The position numbers and the translations under genes were made by a program. The notes under the pieces were generated by a model. That model was not told where the DNA came from. It made no database searches and saw nothing but the letters and a program-made list of their open reading frames with translations. From contig NZ_JAKGBI010000022.1 of assembly GCF_021530565.1 (NCBI RefSeq), positions 35,598 to 99,597 on the forward strand: a stretch of 64,000 bases of DNA, written 5' to 3'. Positions 54,925 to 62,932 of the stretch are shown here, piece after piece (position 1 is the first letter of the stretch; each line of letters begins with the position of its first letter). This DNA is from Pseudoalteromonas sp. SMS1. GTDB lineage: Bacteria; Pseudomonadota; Gammaproteobacteria; Enterobacterales; Alteromonadaceae.

Positions 54925-55830
54925 ATGTTCAATCCAAATCTGCCCCTTGTATACCATCCAAATTACTCTTTTAGCTTTGACCCGAAACACCGTTTTGTTG
55001 TCAGTAAATTTGCTAGGCTCAAACAATATTTAGAAGCTCAAGGAATTGTAAAAAGTAACTTATATCAAGGGCCTGAAGGGCATTACAGCGATTTGGAATT
55101 AGTACATTGCGACCAATATGTACGTGACTTATATCATAATAAATTGTGTGAAAAAGCCATGAGACGAATAGGGTTGCCTTGGTCAGAGCAATTGATGGCG
55201 CGAACATTTACAGCACCTTTGGGCACTTATTTAACCGCAAAATTAGCATTGCAATACGGTATCGCTTGTCATTTAGCGGGTGGCACTCATCACGCGCATT
55301 TTGACTTTGGTTCTGGTTACTGCATGGTGAACGACCTTGCTTATACCGCGACGAGGTTAATCAACGAGCGCAAAGTTCATAATGTCCTGGTGTTCGACTG
55401 TGATGTACATCAAGGGGATGGAACTGCCGCCATGCTTGCGCATCACCCTTTTGTATTCACCTGCTCTATTCACTGTGAGAAGAACTTCCCGTTTAGAAAG
55501 CAGTCTAGTGATTTAGATATCGGGTTACCCGTGGGGACAGACGATAAAACGTATTTGTCATTGGTTGAATCAACACTGCTTGATTTAATTGAACAACTTA
55601 ACCCAGACTTGGTTTTGTACGACGCGGGGGTTGATGTGTGGCAAGAGGACACCCTGGGTAAGCTAGATATCACATGGCAAGGTCTTGAAAACAGGGATCG
55701 TGCCGTGCTTTCAATCTGTGCCAGAAAAGGGGTACCCGTGGCCACAGTAATTGGTGGCGGCTATGACAAAGATCATGAACGCTTAGCGAAGCGGCATGCC
55801 ATTGTTGTGGAGCAGGCCGCTAAGTTGTAG
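54925..55830 (+). CDS. Histone-deacetylase superfamily hydrolase (AcuC/HDAC-like)
   Basis: A 301-residue zinc hydrolase. The signature order is THHAHFDFGSGYCMVNDLAY (charge-relay histidines), VLVFDCDVHQGDGTAA (zinc Asp and His) and VLYDAGVDVWQEDTLG (second zinc Asp). The length and the short N terminus fit class IV/AcuC-like bacterial deacetylases, which deacetylate acetoin-pathway proteins, polyamines or acetylated lysine. No acu genes are near. ATG 54925 is the first codon that gives a normal N terminus; the upstream TTG at 54862 has no family match. Confidence 0.87.
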   Translation: MFNPNLPLVYHPNYSFSFDPKHRFVVSKFARLKQYLEAQGIVKSNLYQGPEGHYSDLELVHCDQYVRDLYHNKLCEKAMRRIGLPWSEQLMARTFTAPLGTYLTAKLALQYGIACHLAGGTHHAHFDFGSGYCMVNDLAYTATRLINERKVHNVLVFDCDVHQGDGTAAMLAHHPFVFTCSIHCEKNFPFRKQSSDLDIGLPVGTDDKTYLSLVESTLLDLIEQLNPDLVLYDAGVDVWQEDTLGKLDITWQGLENRDRAVLSICARKGVPVATVIGGGYDKDHERLAKRHAIVVEQAAKL

Positions 55831-55862
55831 CTATGACCTTGCTCCACATCCGAATAATCCAC

Positions 55863-57221
55863 TCAACTGACAAATAAGGGCAGGTTAAATGCGTCAAAGT
55901 TCCTTAAATTAGGAAATAGATCATATATGTCAGACTCTGGAAGTCCAAACCACTTGGCAATCGGGGCAAAATATTGCTCGTTAGCATGCTGAGGGATAAG
56001 TCGTCCTCCGCCGACATCAAGTGGTCCCCCCACTTTTTGGTCCAGCATCGTTCCATGCACATCTTGACCATTCACTGCACCACCCATTAGCAGCTGATTG
56101 CCCGCCCAGCCGTGATCGGTGCCGTCTCCATTGGAGGTAAGCGTTCGACCAAAATCCGACATGGTGAAAGTTGTGACATTATTTTGCAAAGACAGCTCGT
56201 TGACTGCACTTTGAAATTCAGACAAGGCGGTGGCTAAAGTAGAGAGTAATGCTGGTTGCCTGTTCAACTGCTCATCATGGGTATCAAAACCACCGAGCGA
56301 GACAAAGAAAATTTGTCGCTGGGAGCTCGTTTGCGCTTGAATACTCAAAGATTTCGCAACTGCAGCGAGTTGTTGAGACAGATCATTCTCACTAAATTGG
56401 GTGGTGAGAATAGGTGCTTGCTCTAGCAACTCATTCATATTCTGGACATTACTAATAGATCGCCCTAAGCGGTTTGCATAAGCATCTTGTATTGGGCTCT
56501 GGGTATCTGTAAGTAATAGGCGGTCAATGATGCTTTTTATATGGTCCACCTGAGGTTGATGCCCCGAGAGCGGATTGATTTTCATAACGCCAGAGCGGTT
56601 CAGTGCATAAGGAGATGTATTGACGCCAGTTTGCCAAGGATTGGATCCGGCAAGAGAGATATTGCTCGTGAATGCACTATGCTGGTTAAGTCGCTCTAGC
56701 ATTCTTGCACCCCAACCCGTATTCAAAGATATTTTTTCTTGCCCGTGCATCCAAGTAGCCTGCTGGTCGTTGTGAGAAAACAAATGACCGGGCAAATTGA
56801 CACTTTTGTTTTGATAGTCTGTGAGTGTTGTCGGCGCGATCAATGTACCCACTCCTCCCACAAACGCCAGTTGCCCCGAGTCGAATAACGAGGTAAGGCT
56901 ACTCATACTTGGGTGTAAGCCGACTCCACCTTCAAACTGTGTTTGCGTGTTTAGGCTGATTGCGTCTGTAACCACAAGGTTTTGTCGACTTTGCTCGTAG
57001 TTAACTCGGTATTGTCCAGAAGTTGGCACGAGCATGTTTAAAGAGTCACTCCCACCGTGCAAAAAAATGCAAACAAGCGCTTTGTAATCATTTAAGCTTG
57101 AACTGTTTAAAGTGTTGCTTAGTGCATGTAGCTGTAAACTCGTTAATGCTGCAACCGATGCGCCACCTTTTAAACAAAGTGACAAGAACGCCCTTCTTGA
57201 TTTGTCATTGTAGGTTGTCAT
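55863..57221 (-). CDS. DUF1501 family protein with Tat-type signal
   Basis: A 452-residue protein of the DUF1501 family (alkaline-phosphatase-like). The N terminus has a twin-arginine signal (KSRRAFLSLCLKGGASVAAL), so it is exported folded. Family motifs are VCIFLHGGSDSLNMLVPT, LSLQNNVTTFTMSDFGRTLTSNGDGTDHGWAGNQLLMGG. It is nearly always encoded next to a DUF1800 protein, as here; the pair's function is unknown but often associated with extracellular proteins and biofilm matrix. AGGAGCTG precedes ATG 57221. The partner's stop is 10 bases upstream. Confidence 0.88.
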   Translation of the reverse strand: MTTYNDKSRRAFLSLCLKGGASVAALTSLQLHALSNTLNSSSLNDYKALVCIFLHGGSDSLNMLVPTSGQYRVNYEQSRQNLVVTDAISLNTQTQFEGGVGLHPSMSSLTSLFDSGQLAFVGGVGTLIAPTTLTDYQNKSVNLPGHLFSHNDQQATWMHGQEKISLNTGWGARMLERLNQHSAFTSNISLAGSNPWQTGVNTSPYALNRSGVMKINPLSGHQPQVDHIKSIIDRLLLTDTQSPIQDAYANRLGRSISNVQNMNELLEQAPILTTQFSENDLSQQLAAVAKSLSIQAQTSSQRQIFFVSLGGFDTHDEQLNRQPALLSTLATALSEFQSAVNELSLQNNVTTFTMSDFGRTLTSNGDGTDHGWAGNQLLMGGAVNGQDVHGTMLDQKVGGPLDVGGGRLIPQHANEQYFAPIAKWFGLPESDIYDLFPNLRNFDAFNLPLFVS

Positions 57222-57231
57222 GGTACAGCTC

Positions 57232-59244
57232 CTAGTTTTGATAATTAAAATCGGGTGACAAAGACACCATATAAAGTAGCTGAGATACTCTGTCAGCTGC
57301 AGAACGATTTATAAAATAGCTGTCCAAATCGACCAATGCATTTCGCGTGGTATCTGACATGCTCCCCGCGTAGTAGACGACGTTAAAATAGTCTAACAGA
57401 GCCTGCAACCCTTCGTTAGAAAGCAGGTTGATCTGGGTTTCACCATACAAGTAGATAGTGTTTGGATTAAGAGAATTTTTACGTTCAGCCATTCGCCATA
57501 TAAGGTCGCTGTAGTGGCTGTTCGTCGTAGAAATCATATTTGAATCCGTAGCAATTTGCAGTTCTGGCGCAACTAAATTCTCATTCAGTAACTCGCTGGG
57601 TTTGTGATCTGGCCTAAAGAAATTAAATACCGACGGAGAAAGTAAAGGACCCTGCCCATAGGTGGTGTGTAAATTCCAAGTATAATAACGGTTGACTTGA
57701 GAAGCGGCATTTAAGGTACGCCAAAAATGCAGCTTAGTGAGCAAAGGCTCCTTTATTTTTCCTGAGTGTTCAAATACGCTGGAGTATTTACGCGCTTCGT
57801 CATCTAACAGTATGGCCTTAACGACCGCAGCGAGATCACCACGCACCCCTTCTCCATTGTCGTTGAATACAGTCGCGATTCTTTCAACATAGGCCGGCGT
57901 GGGGTTAGATTTAACTAACCGTTGTATCAATTGTTTACTAATAAAAGGCCCTACATTGGCATGCAGAAATAAATTATCGAGGGCTAACTGCATCGATGCT
58001 TCCGCCCCCGTGCCGGCAGGAATGATTTCATCGTTTAAAAGGTGCTTTTCTTGTTCAGAATGGTATTGAGCAAACGGTTGCATGGGAAAGGTATAATTTT
58101 TACTGGGGCGATTCCAGCGGGCTGAGTAGGCGAATGTCCAGCCAGTAAATACTTTGGCAAATCCCCCAATTTCTGTTTGAGTATAGGTAGGAATAGCATT
58201 TCCATTGTTATCTAGTTTTTTAGTACCATCCAAGTTTAGTTCATCTAGACCGATGGTGAACAATTGCATAACTTCTCGAGCGTAATTCTCGTCTGGCCTG
58301 ATATTTTTTTCTAAATCTGCTTTTTCATTTCCAAGGTGACTCAAATAGACGCCCATCGCAGGAGACAAAGTAACAGATTCAAGTAGCGTACGGAAATTTC
58401 CAAATGCATTTTTAAGTAACATATCATAGTAATGGGTCATGCCTTCGGGTTCACCTCTTAAGGCGCTGTTGGCATCTGACACAACAAATATTTCACTTAA
58501 AGCAAAAGCAACACGTTGTCTGAGTTGGTCTGGTGCGCTAAGGCTGGCTTTCCACCATGCATCTATGCGATTTATATGGCTTGGTTGCTCTTTATTTGGA
58601 TAATTCTCTAAAAACGGCATGTGATAAGTCGTTTGCAAAGCAAACTGCTCATCAATCCATTCCTCTTCGCTCTTACCCGTTGCGGCTTGGATCTCAGTGT
58701 AAGTTGGGCCCAAAGTACCTTGATGCAAGAGTGCTGCTGCCTGCAACTCACTCATTGCATTAATAGATTCGATGGTTGCTTCGGTATAGGTACTCAGCCC
58801 CTCAGTATTTGTCACCGTTAATGCAAATATCAAGTCATCTTGGTTAGGTGAGCTGGTGTCTGGCAATATGACTGTGAGACTTGGGGTATCGCTATTAACG
58901 AGCGTTGCTGGTGGTCCTGAGACTTGTGTCCATTCATAAGTCAATGTGCTACTGTCGCCAGTAATGACACTATCAATAACAATGGTTGTTCCTTTCCTAA
59001 CAATACTGCCTGGTGTTTTCACATCCACAATAGGTGCGACACCGATGCTGTCTTGAGATCCCGACCCATCGTCGGAATTTCCGTTATCGGGTTGAACTGT
59101 GTTGTTGTCAGGTTGAGAGTCAGCGTCTGTGGAGTCAGGTACAGTGTTAGCACTGTTATTGGTTGGTGTGGCACTGTCACCCCCAGCACCCCCCCCGCAT
59201 CCAGTTATGGCCAAAATCATAACTAATAGGGCAAACGTCTTCAT
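57232..59244 (-). CDS. DUF1800 family lipoprotein
   Basis: A 670-residue protein. The lipobox is LAITGCGGG (Cys near 16), followed by a flexible Ser/Asp/Asn-rich linker (about 20-70), an Ig/REJ-like domain (about 75-165, PGSIVRKGTTIVIDSVITGDSSTLTYEWTQVSGPP) and the DUF1800 domain from about residue 170 (EWIDEQFALQTTYHMPFL, ENYAREVMQLFTIGLDELN, GFAKVFTGWTF, GPLLSPSVFNFFRPDH). It is the standard partner of DUF1501 and forms an operon with it. GAGGAAATC precedes ATG 59244. Function unknown. Confidence 0.87.
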   Translation of the reverse strand: MKTFALLVMILAITGCGGGAGGDSATPTNNSANTVPDSTDADSQPDNNTVQPDNGNSDDGSGSQDSIGVAPIVDVKTPGSIVRKGTTIVIDSVITGDSSTLTYEWTQVSGPPATLVNSDTPSLTVILPDTSSPNQDDLIFALTVTNTEGLSTYTEATIESINAMSELQAAALLHQGTLGPTYTEIQAATGKSEEEWIDEQFALQTTYHMPFLENYPNKEQPSHINRIDAWWKASLSAPDQLRQRVAFALSEIFVVSDANSALRGEPEGMTHYYDMLLKNAFGNFRTLLESVTLSPAMGVYLSHLGNEKADLEKNIRPDENYAREVMQLFTIGLDELNLDGTKKLDNNGNAIPTYTQTEIGGFAKVFTGWTFAYSARWNRPSKNYTFPMQPFAQYHSEQEKHLLNDEIIPAGTGAEASMQLALDNLFLHANVGPFISKQLIQRLVKSNPTPAYVERIATVFNDNGEGVRGDLAAVVKAILLDDEARKYSSVFEHSGKIKEPLLTKLHFWRTLNAASQVNRYYTWNLHTTYGQGPLLSPSVFNFFRPDHKPSELLNENLVAPELQIATDSNMISTTNSHYSDLIWRMAERKNSLNPNTIYLYGETQINLLSNEGLQALLDYFNVVYYAGSMSDTTRNALVDLDSYFINRSAADRVSQLLYMVSLSPDFNYQN

Positions 59245-60097
59245 TTTGATTTCCTCAATATAGCCTTACCCATTTATAGCATTTTAAGATAAATTAACAA
59301 TGTTTTTTCATTAGTTTGTCGCTTTGAATTTGGTATTAAAGTACTGTTTTTTGATTTGGGAGTAAGTAAATTGTTGATGTAAGTTAAATTATTTTCAGTG
59401 AAATTTTACGTAGGTCATTGATGCTTCTAAACATGAGGCGTGATCAGTTTGTAATATGTGTGCTTCAGATTGGCTACAACTAAAGCTCTTAGCCTGAGTA
59501 TGTGTTTTGACACTGAACAGCTTTTCGATCACGTTTTGTCGAGCATGGCTATACGCTGTGAAGATGCACAATGTTGACAAGTGGTGTGAGATCCGCAACA
59601 CACTATGCTGCAATTAAAGCATTATAGCGATAAACCTTTTTGATCGTAGTTCCTGCTACATCGTTAGAGTACTTTGTTAAGCGGTTTTATACAGAGAAGC
59701 TTCCGTACTATTATAAAAACGTCAATTTCATGGTAATTCCTTGACTAAGCTTTTCATTATTTTTTGCCATCAAGTTGCAGGCTAAAGTCTATATTTGACT
59801 ACTCTATATATGGTTAATTTAATATTCACCAATTTTTTGCTTGTCAGAGTAGGATTTTAGTCCTGTTTTTTGCAATTTATAAATGCGTTTTATTTTATGT
59901 TTCATTGGGTTGTGGAAACTGAGATTTAAATTTTTTGCATGAAGTTATTTATATTACCGTTTTGTGGCTAAGTGTTGTTTCTTATTACTATAAGTTATTT
60001 GAAGTTTTTTATATTGTGTATATATTTTTAATTGTCCCTAATCAAGGTGACAAAATTTAAACTGACAAAGTTTATAAATTTTTAGAAGGAAACTATT
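59245..60097. other. Long AT-rich intergenic region upstream of the P450-RiPP locus
   Basis: About 850 bases, strongly AT-rich in its right half. The minus-strand frame at 59395-59613 starts with TTG and has no support. The right end carries a candidate promoter (see 59999-60026) and the leader of the precursor peptide gene. The low GC compared with neighbours fits horizontally acquired DNA. Confidence 0.5.
59999..60026 (+). promoter_or_regulatory. Candidate sigma-70 promoter of the precursor peptide operon
   Basis: TTGAAG (59999-60004) and TATATT (60021-60026) separated by 16 bases are the best -35/-10 pair in the region. They would give a leader of about 65 bases before ATG 60098. The AT-rich context makes chance matches likely. 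Confidence 0.4.
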
Positions 60098-60199
60098 ATG
60101 AAAACGATAAAAAATAAAGTTCTTAAATCATTCGGTATTCGTGCTAAAAAAGCACAAAAAGGCAAATACTACATTTGGCCATATTACAGCAACGTTTAG
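60098..60199 (+). CDS. Precursor peptide of a putative P450-modified RiPP
   Basis: A 33-residue peptide. AGAAGGA (60084-60090) lies seven bases before ATG, an excellent ribosome binding site. Residues 1-23 form a basic leader with eight lysines, one arginine and no acidic residue (MKTIKNKVLKSFGIRAKKAQ, then KGK). The C-terminal ten residues YYIWPYYSNV contain four tyrosines and one tryptophan, exactly the side chains that P450 enzymes cross-link in biarylitides and tryptorubin/atropopeptides; YIW is shared with the tryptorubin core AWYIWY. The hairpin and two P450 genes follow directly. A ribosomal peptide with aryl-aryl or aryl-indole cross-links is inferred; the core boundary is unknown. 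Confidence 0.82.
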   Translation: MKTIKNKVLKSFGIRAKKAQKGKYYIWPYYSNV

Positions 60200-60211
60200 T
60201 CCTAGACGTTG

Positions 60212-60232
60212 AGGCTGCATGCGTTGCAGCCT
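60212..60232 (+). terminator. Hairpin between precursor and P450 genes (attenuator)
   Basis: AGGCTGCA (60212-60219), loop TGCGT, TGCAGCCT (60225-60232): a perfect 8-bp stem 12 bases after the precursor stop, followed by TTTAAAA. A short T-run implies partial termination or mRNA end protection, giving more precursor than enzyme transcript, as is common in RiPP operons. Confidence 0.65.
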
Positions 60233-60279
60233 TTAAAACTATACCTAAAAAAACAATTAGAATAGGTAAAGTACAAGCG

Positions 60280-61482
60280 ATGATGATCCCTAAAGAACGC
60301 GCTGAAATTACAGCGATGCGGCAAGACTGCAGTCACGGGAAAGAAGACTATCAAATAGATGAAAATACATTTGCACTGTTCAGCCCCGAAAGTGCTAAGC
60401 TGTCAAATAAACTCAACTTTTTAGACCTAACCTTACCTGACTCTCTATATAAAACCGAAGATGATCCAAATAATAAACTGACGTGGCAAGCAATCAGAGC
60501 TGCTTGGTTAAAAATACTAAAAGAACAAGATAATACCGGCTTTCTATTGAATTTAAAAAGTATAATGAAATCTCAAGTGTTTTATGAGGATGGTTTTGAA
60601 TCAGATATTAATATGCAGATCCATCGTATGATTTCATTTTCTCTACTTCGGGTTATGATTTGTGATTTAAGCGATAAAGAGTATAAATATTTACAACAGC
60701 ATATTTTAAATCAGTTAGATAATCTCGTGTTATTAAAGCAACAAAGTGCGCTGGGCAAAGTACAGGCACTATGGCGCAATTTACGTGCCGCACACGTCAT
60801 AAAAAAAGCCATAAAGCGAAGATTACAAAGCTCACCAGACTATCATGATCTACTACAACCTGTGGTTGATATGTACTCAAAATTGGGAATGGATCGAGCT
60901 TTAGATGCAATGATGACTGTCGTAACGGCAATTACTGGTCCGCCTGGTGGAGTTGCTGTATGTATGATCGCCAAGCTACTGCAATCACCTGATTGGCAGC
61001 GTAAAATTATCGCAGAGCTAGATGATTTAAAGCCGGGTGAACTACCGAAGTTGCCCTTCAAATCGATGCCTGTTTTACATGGTTTTATTAAAGAAAGCTT
61101 GAGGATGTGGAGTGTGCCTATTGTATTTAGGGAGGCACGGTGCCCATTTAGTGTTGGCAAGTTTAAAATTAGTGAAGGCGATACTGTTTTTAATAGTATG
61201 TATTTTTTACATCGCAATGAACAGTATTGGCAATCTCCCCATGAGTTTGATCCGTTACGTTGGCAGCGAGATTCGGTGACGGCCAATGCATTTGTGCCTT
61301 TTGGTTGGAATCCAATGACCTGTATTGGTGCTCAGTTAGGAACAAATCAGTTTGCACTGTTAATTGTGCTTTTTCTCAAAGAACTTGAAGTAAAAGATAT
61401 TGCATTAGACCGACTGAGCTATCAGAACTTAAACATTCCTTATGTAAGTGGGTTTAAAGGTAAGATAGTAAGGAAATCATAA
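60280..61482 (+). CDS. Cytochrome P450, putative peptide cross-linking enzyme 1
   Basis: A divergent P450 of 400 residues from ATG 60280, with AGGT 12 bases upstream; the same frame is open back to a TTG at 60175 inside the peptide gene. Visible P450 motifs: ExxR at 272-275 (KESLRMW), the meander EFDPLRWQ, and the heme-binding FGWNPMTCIG with thiolate Cys348. The I-helix segment (AITGPPGGVAVC) lacks the usual acid-threonine pair used for oxygen activation. Position directly after the precursor suggests oxidative coupling of Tyr/Trp side chains. No ferredoxin partner is adjacent. Its stop overlaps the next ATG by one base (TAATG). Confidence 0.85.
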   Translation: MMIPKERAEITAMRQDCSHGKEDYQIDENTFALFSPESAKLSNKLNFLDLTLPDSLYKTEDDPNNKLTWQAIRAAWLKILKEQDNTGFLLNLKSIMKSQVFYEDGFESDINMQIHRMISFSLLRVMICDLSDKEYKYLQQHILNQLDNLVLLKQQSALGKVQALWRNLRAAHVIKKAIKRRLQSSPDYHDLLQPVVDMYSKLGMDRALDAMMTVVTAITGPPGGVAVCMIAKLLQSPDWQRKIIAELDDLKPGELPKLPFKSMPVLHGFIKESLRMWSVPIVFREARCPFSVGKFKISEGDTVFNSMYFLHRNEQYWQSPHEFDPLRWQRDSVTANAFVPFGWNPMTCIGAQLGTNQFALLIVLFLKELEVKDIALDRLSYQNLNIPYVSGFKGKIVRKS

Positions 61483-62609
61483 TGAAAGTAGCAGAAAGCG
61501 ATTTTAAGTACTCGGACCCCTTTAAGGCTCTGGATGAGGTATTACAGCATTCGCCAGCAAGAATAGAGTTTGATGATGACCATTTGTACTTGACCGATTT
61601 CGAGTCTTCAAAAGATGTGATGACGAATGCGCACGGTGACTATCAAGCTCAGTCGGACTTCTTCAATGTGAAGGGAAACATGTTCGGCTCAAGGGCGACT
61701 CAAATAGCCATATCTAAAGAAGGGATATTAAATATCAGGCGTCATTATGATACAAACAAAGTCGCAATCATAAGTGAGTTTCAAAAGAGCTTGGAGCAGG
61801 GAGAGCGCTGGCCAGATTGTGCAAATAGGCTACTCTACGATGCATTTTACCCTGTGTTGGTTAACCATCGTCTTAGTCCTCAGCTTAAAAAGATACTAGA
61901 TCAAGTTTTAATACATTCGGTATATAGTGGTAAAAAAGCAAACGGCATGAATTTCAGGCGTTTAATCCTAGGGTGGCGTACGCATAGGGCACTCAAAAAA
62001 GCATTTGCGACAAGAAAGGATAGTAAGGCGAGGGCACCTGAACAAAGAGATATCATAGATACTTTAATTGTTCATACCGACTGCAGTGCGCAACCACATG
62101 AACTAGCAACCCTATTTTTATCTTTTTTCTTTGCTATTAATAGCTCAGTCGCTTTTACACTGGCTTGGTCTCTGTACTTTTGTGCCAAAGACGGCGGTAT
62201 TAAATACCCTACCAGTTGGATCGTGAAAGAAGCGCTTAGACTTTGGCCTGTCGCTTGGAATCTTGCACGATTCCCTAAACGAGATCATGAACTAGATGGG
62301 CATCAGGTAAAAGAAGATGACATTGTGAGTGTATGCCCATATGCACTTCACCGTCATCCACAAAATTGGTCAGCACCTGATACGTTTGATCCACAGCGGT
62401 GGCAATCTATTAAAGGCGATAGCGCACCCTTTATGCCGTTTGGTTGGGGGGAGCACAAATGTATTGCTGCGGCTTTTGCTGTTGGATTTTGTGCTGATTT
62501 GCTTGATTCGATAAAGGATCGCCAATTGCACTTTGAGTCTTTTGCGGATAGGCCATTTGCAGAAGCAGCAGTGGCGCCGCCAGCATTTAGCGTGAATTTC
62601 GTATCTTAA
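61482..62609 (+). CDS. Cytochrome P450, putative peptide cross-linking enzyme 2
   Basis: A 375-residue divergent P450, shorter than the usual 400. Motifs are ExxR at 250-253 (KEALRLW), FDPQRWQ, and heme-binding FGWGEHKCIA with Cys327; the last glycine of the FxxGxxxCxG motif is alanine. The I-helix region (FFFAINSSVAFTLAW) again lacks a normal acid-threonine pair. The segment GWRTHRALKKAFATRKDS resembles AHVIKKAIKRRLQSS of the first P450, so the two look like paralogues. It starts within the preceding stop codon (TAATG), so translation is coupled. Two P450s suggest two cross-links or successive steps on one peptide. Confidence 0.85.
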   Translation: MKVAESDFKYSDPFKALDEVLQHSPARIEFDDDHLYLTDFESSKDVMTNAHGDYQAQSDFFNVKGNMFGSRATQIAISKEGILNIRRHYDTNKVAIISEFQKSLEQGERWPDCANRLLYDAFYPVLVNHRLSPQLKKILDQVLIHSVYSGKKANGMNFRRLILGWRTHRALKKAFATRKDSKARAPEQRDIIDTLIVHTDCSAQPHELATLFLSFFFAINSSVAFTLAWSLYFCAKDGGIKYPTSWIVKEALRLWPVAWNLARFPKRDHELDGHQVKEDDIVSVCPYALHRHPQNWSAPDTFDPQRWQSIKGDSAPFMPFGWGEHKCIAAAFAVGFCADLLDSIKDRQLHFESFADRPFAEAAVAPPAFSVNFVS

Positions 62610-62699
62610 ACTTTTTATACAGTAAATGGCGCTACTATATTGCGTGGCGTCATGAAGCAGCCTGTTTATGCAAAGGTTTGTTGGGGGGCCTGTTACAAA

Positions 62700-62924
62700 A
62701 TGACTCAATTCAATATCTCAAGGTTACACACACGAGCTGGCACATTTAGATTATCTGGGGTGCTATCGTATGAGGCAAAAGGCCATGTAATTCAATATTC
62801 AAAAGTAGAGGCAATGGGAACGGATGGGTGGTGTGAACTGGATATCACTTCATTAGGTGTGCGCAAAGCCTTGGCTGAAATTCATACAGCGGTGATAGCG
62901 CACTTATCCACTCTCCCCTCCTGA
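62700..62924 (+). CDS. Small unknown protein downstream of the P450 genes
   Basis: A 74-residue frame from ATG 62700, with a G-run at 62683-62688 and AAGG at 62673-62676; in-frame ATG 62652 is an alternative. The sequence (HTRAGTFRLSGVLSYEAKG, then WCELDITSLGVRKALAEI) has a folded composition, no signal peptide and one or two cysteines. I recognise no family. It lies 90 bases after the P450 stop and on the same strand, so it may belong to the RiPP operon as an accessory or immunity protein, or may be unrelated. A hairpin (TCTCCC/GGGAGA, 62912-62932) overlaps its end. Confidence 0.45.
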   Translation: MTQFNISRLHTRAGTFRLSGVLSYEAKGHVIQYSKVEAMGTDGWCELDITSLGVRKALAEIHTAVIAHLSTLPS

Positions 62925-62932
62925 AAGGGAGA
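62912..62932 (+). terminator. Possible terminator of the RiPP operon
   Basis: TCTCCC (62912-62917) and GGGAGA (62927-62932) with a nine-base loop. The stem overlaps the stop codon of the 74-residue gene, and no T-tract follows, so termination is uncertain. Confidence 0.4.

Noticed and set aside
59395..59613. 72-codon minus-strand frame before the RiPP locus
   Set aside because: TTG start, no ribosome binding site, no family signal and random-looking composition.
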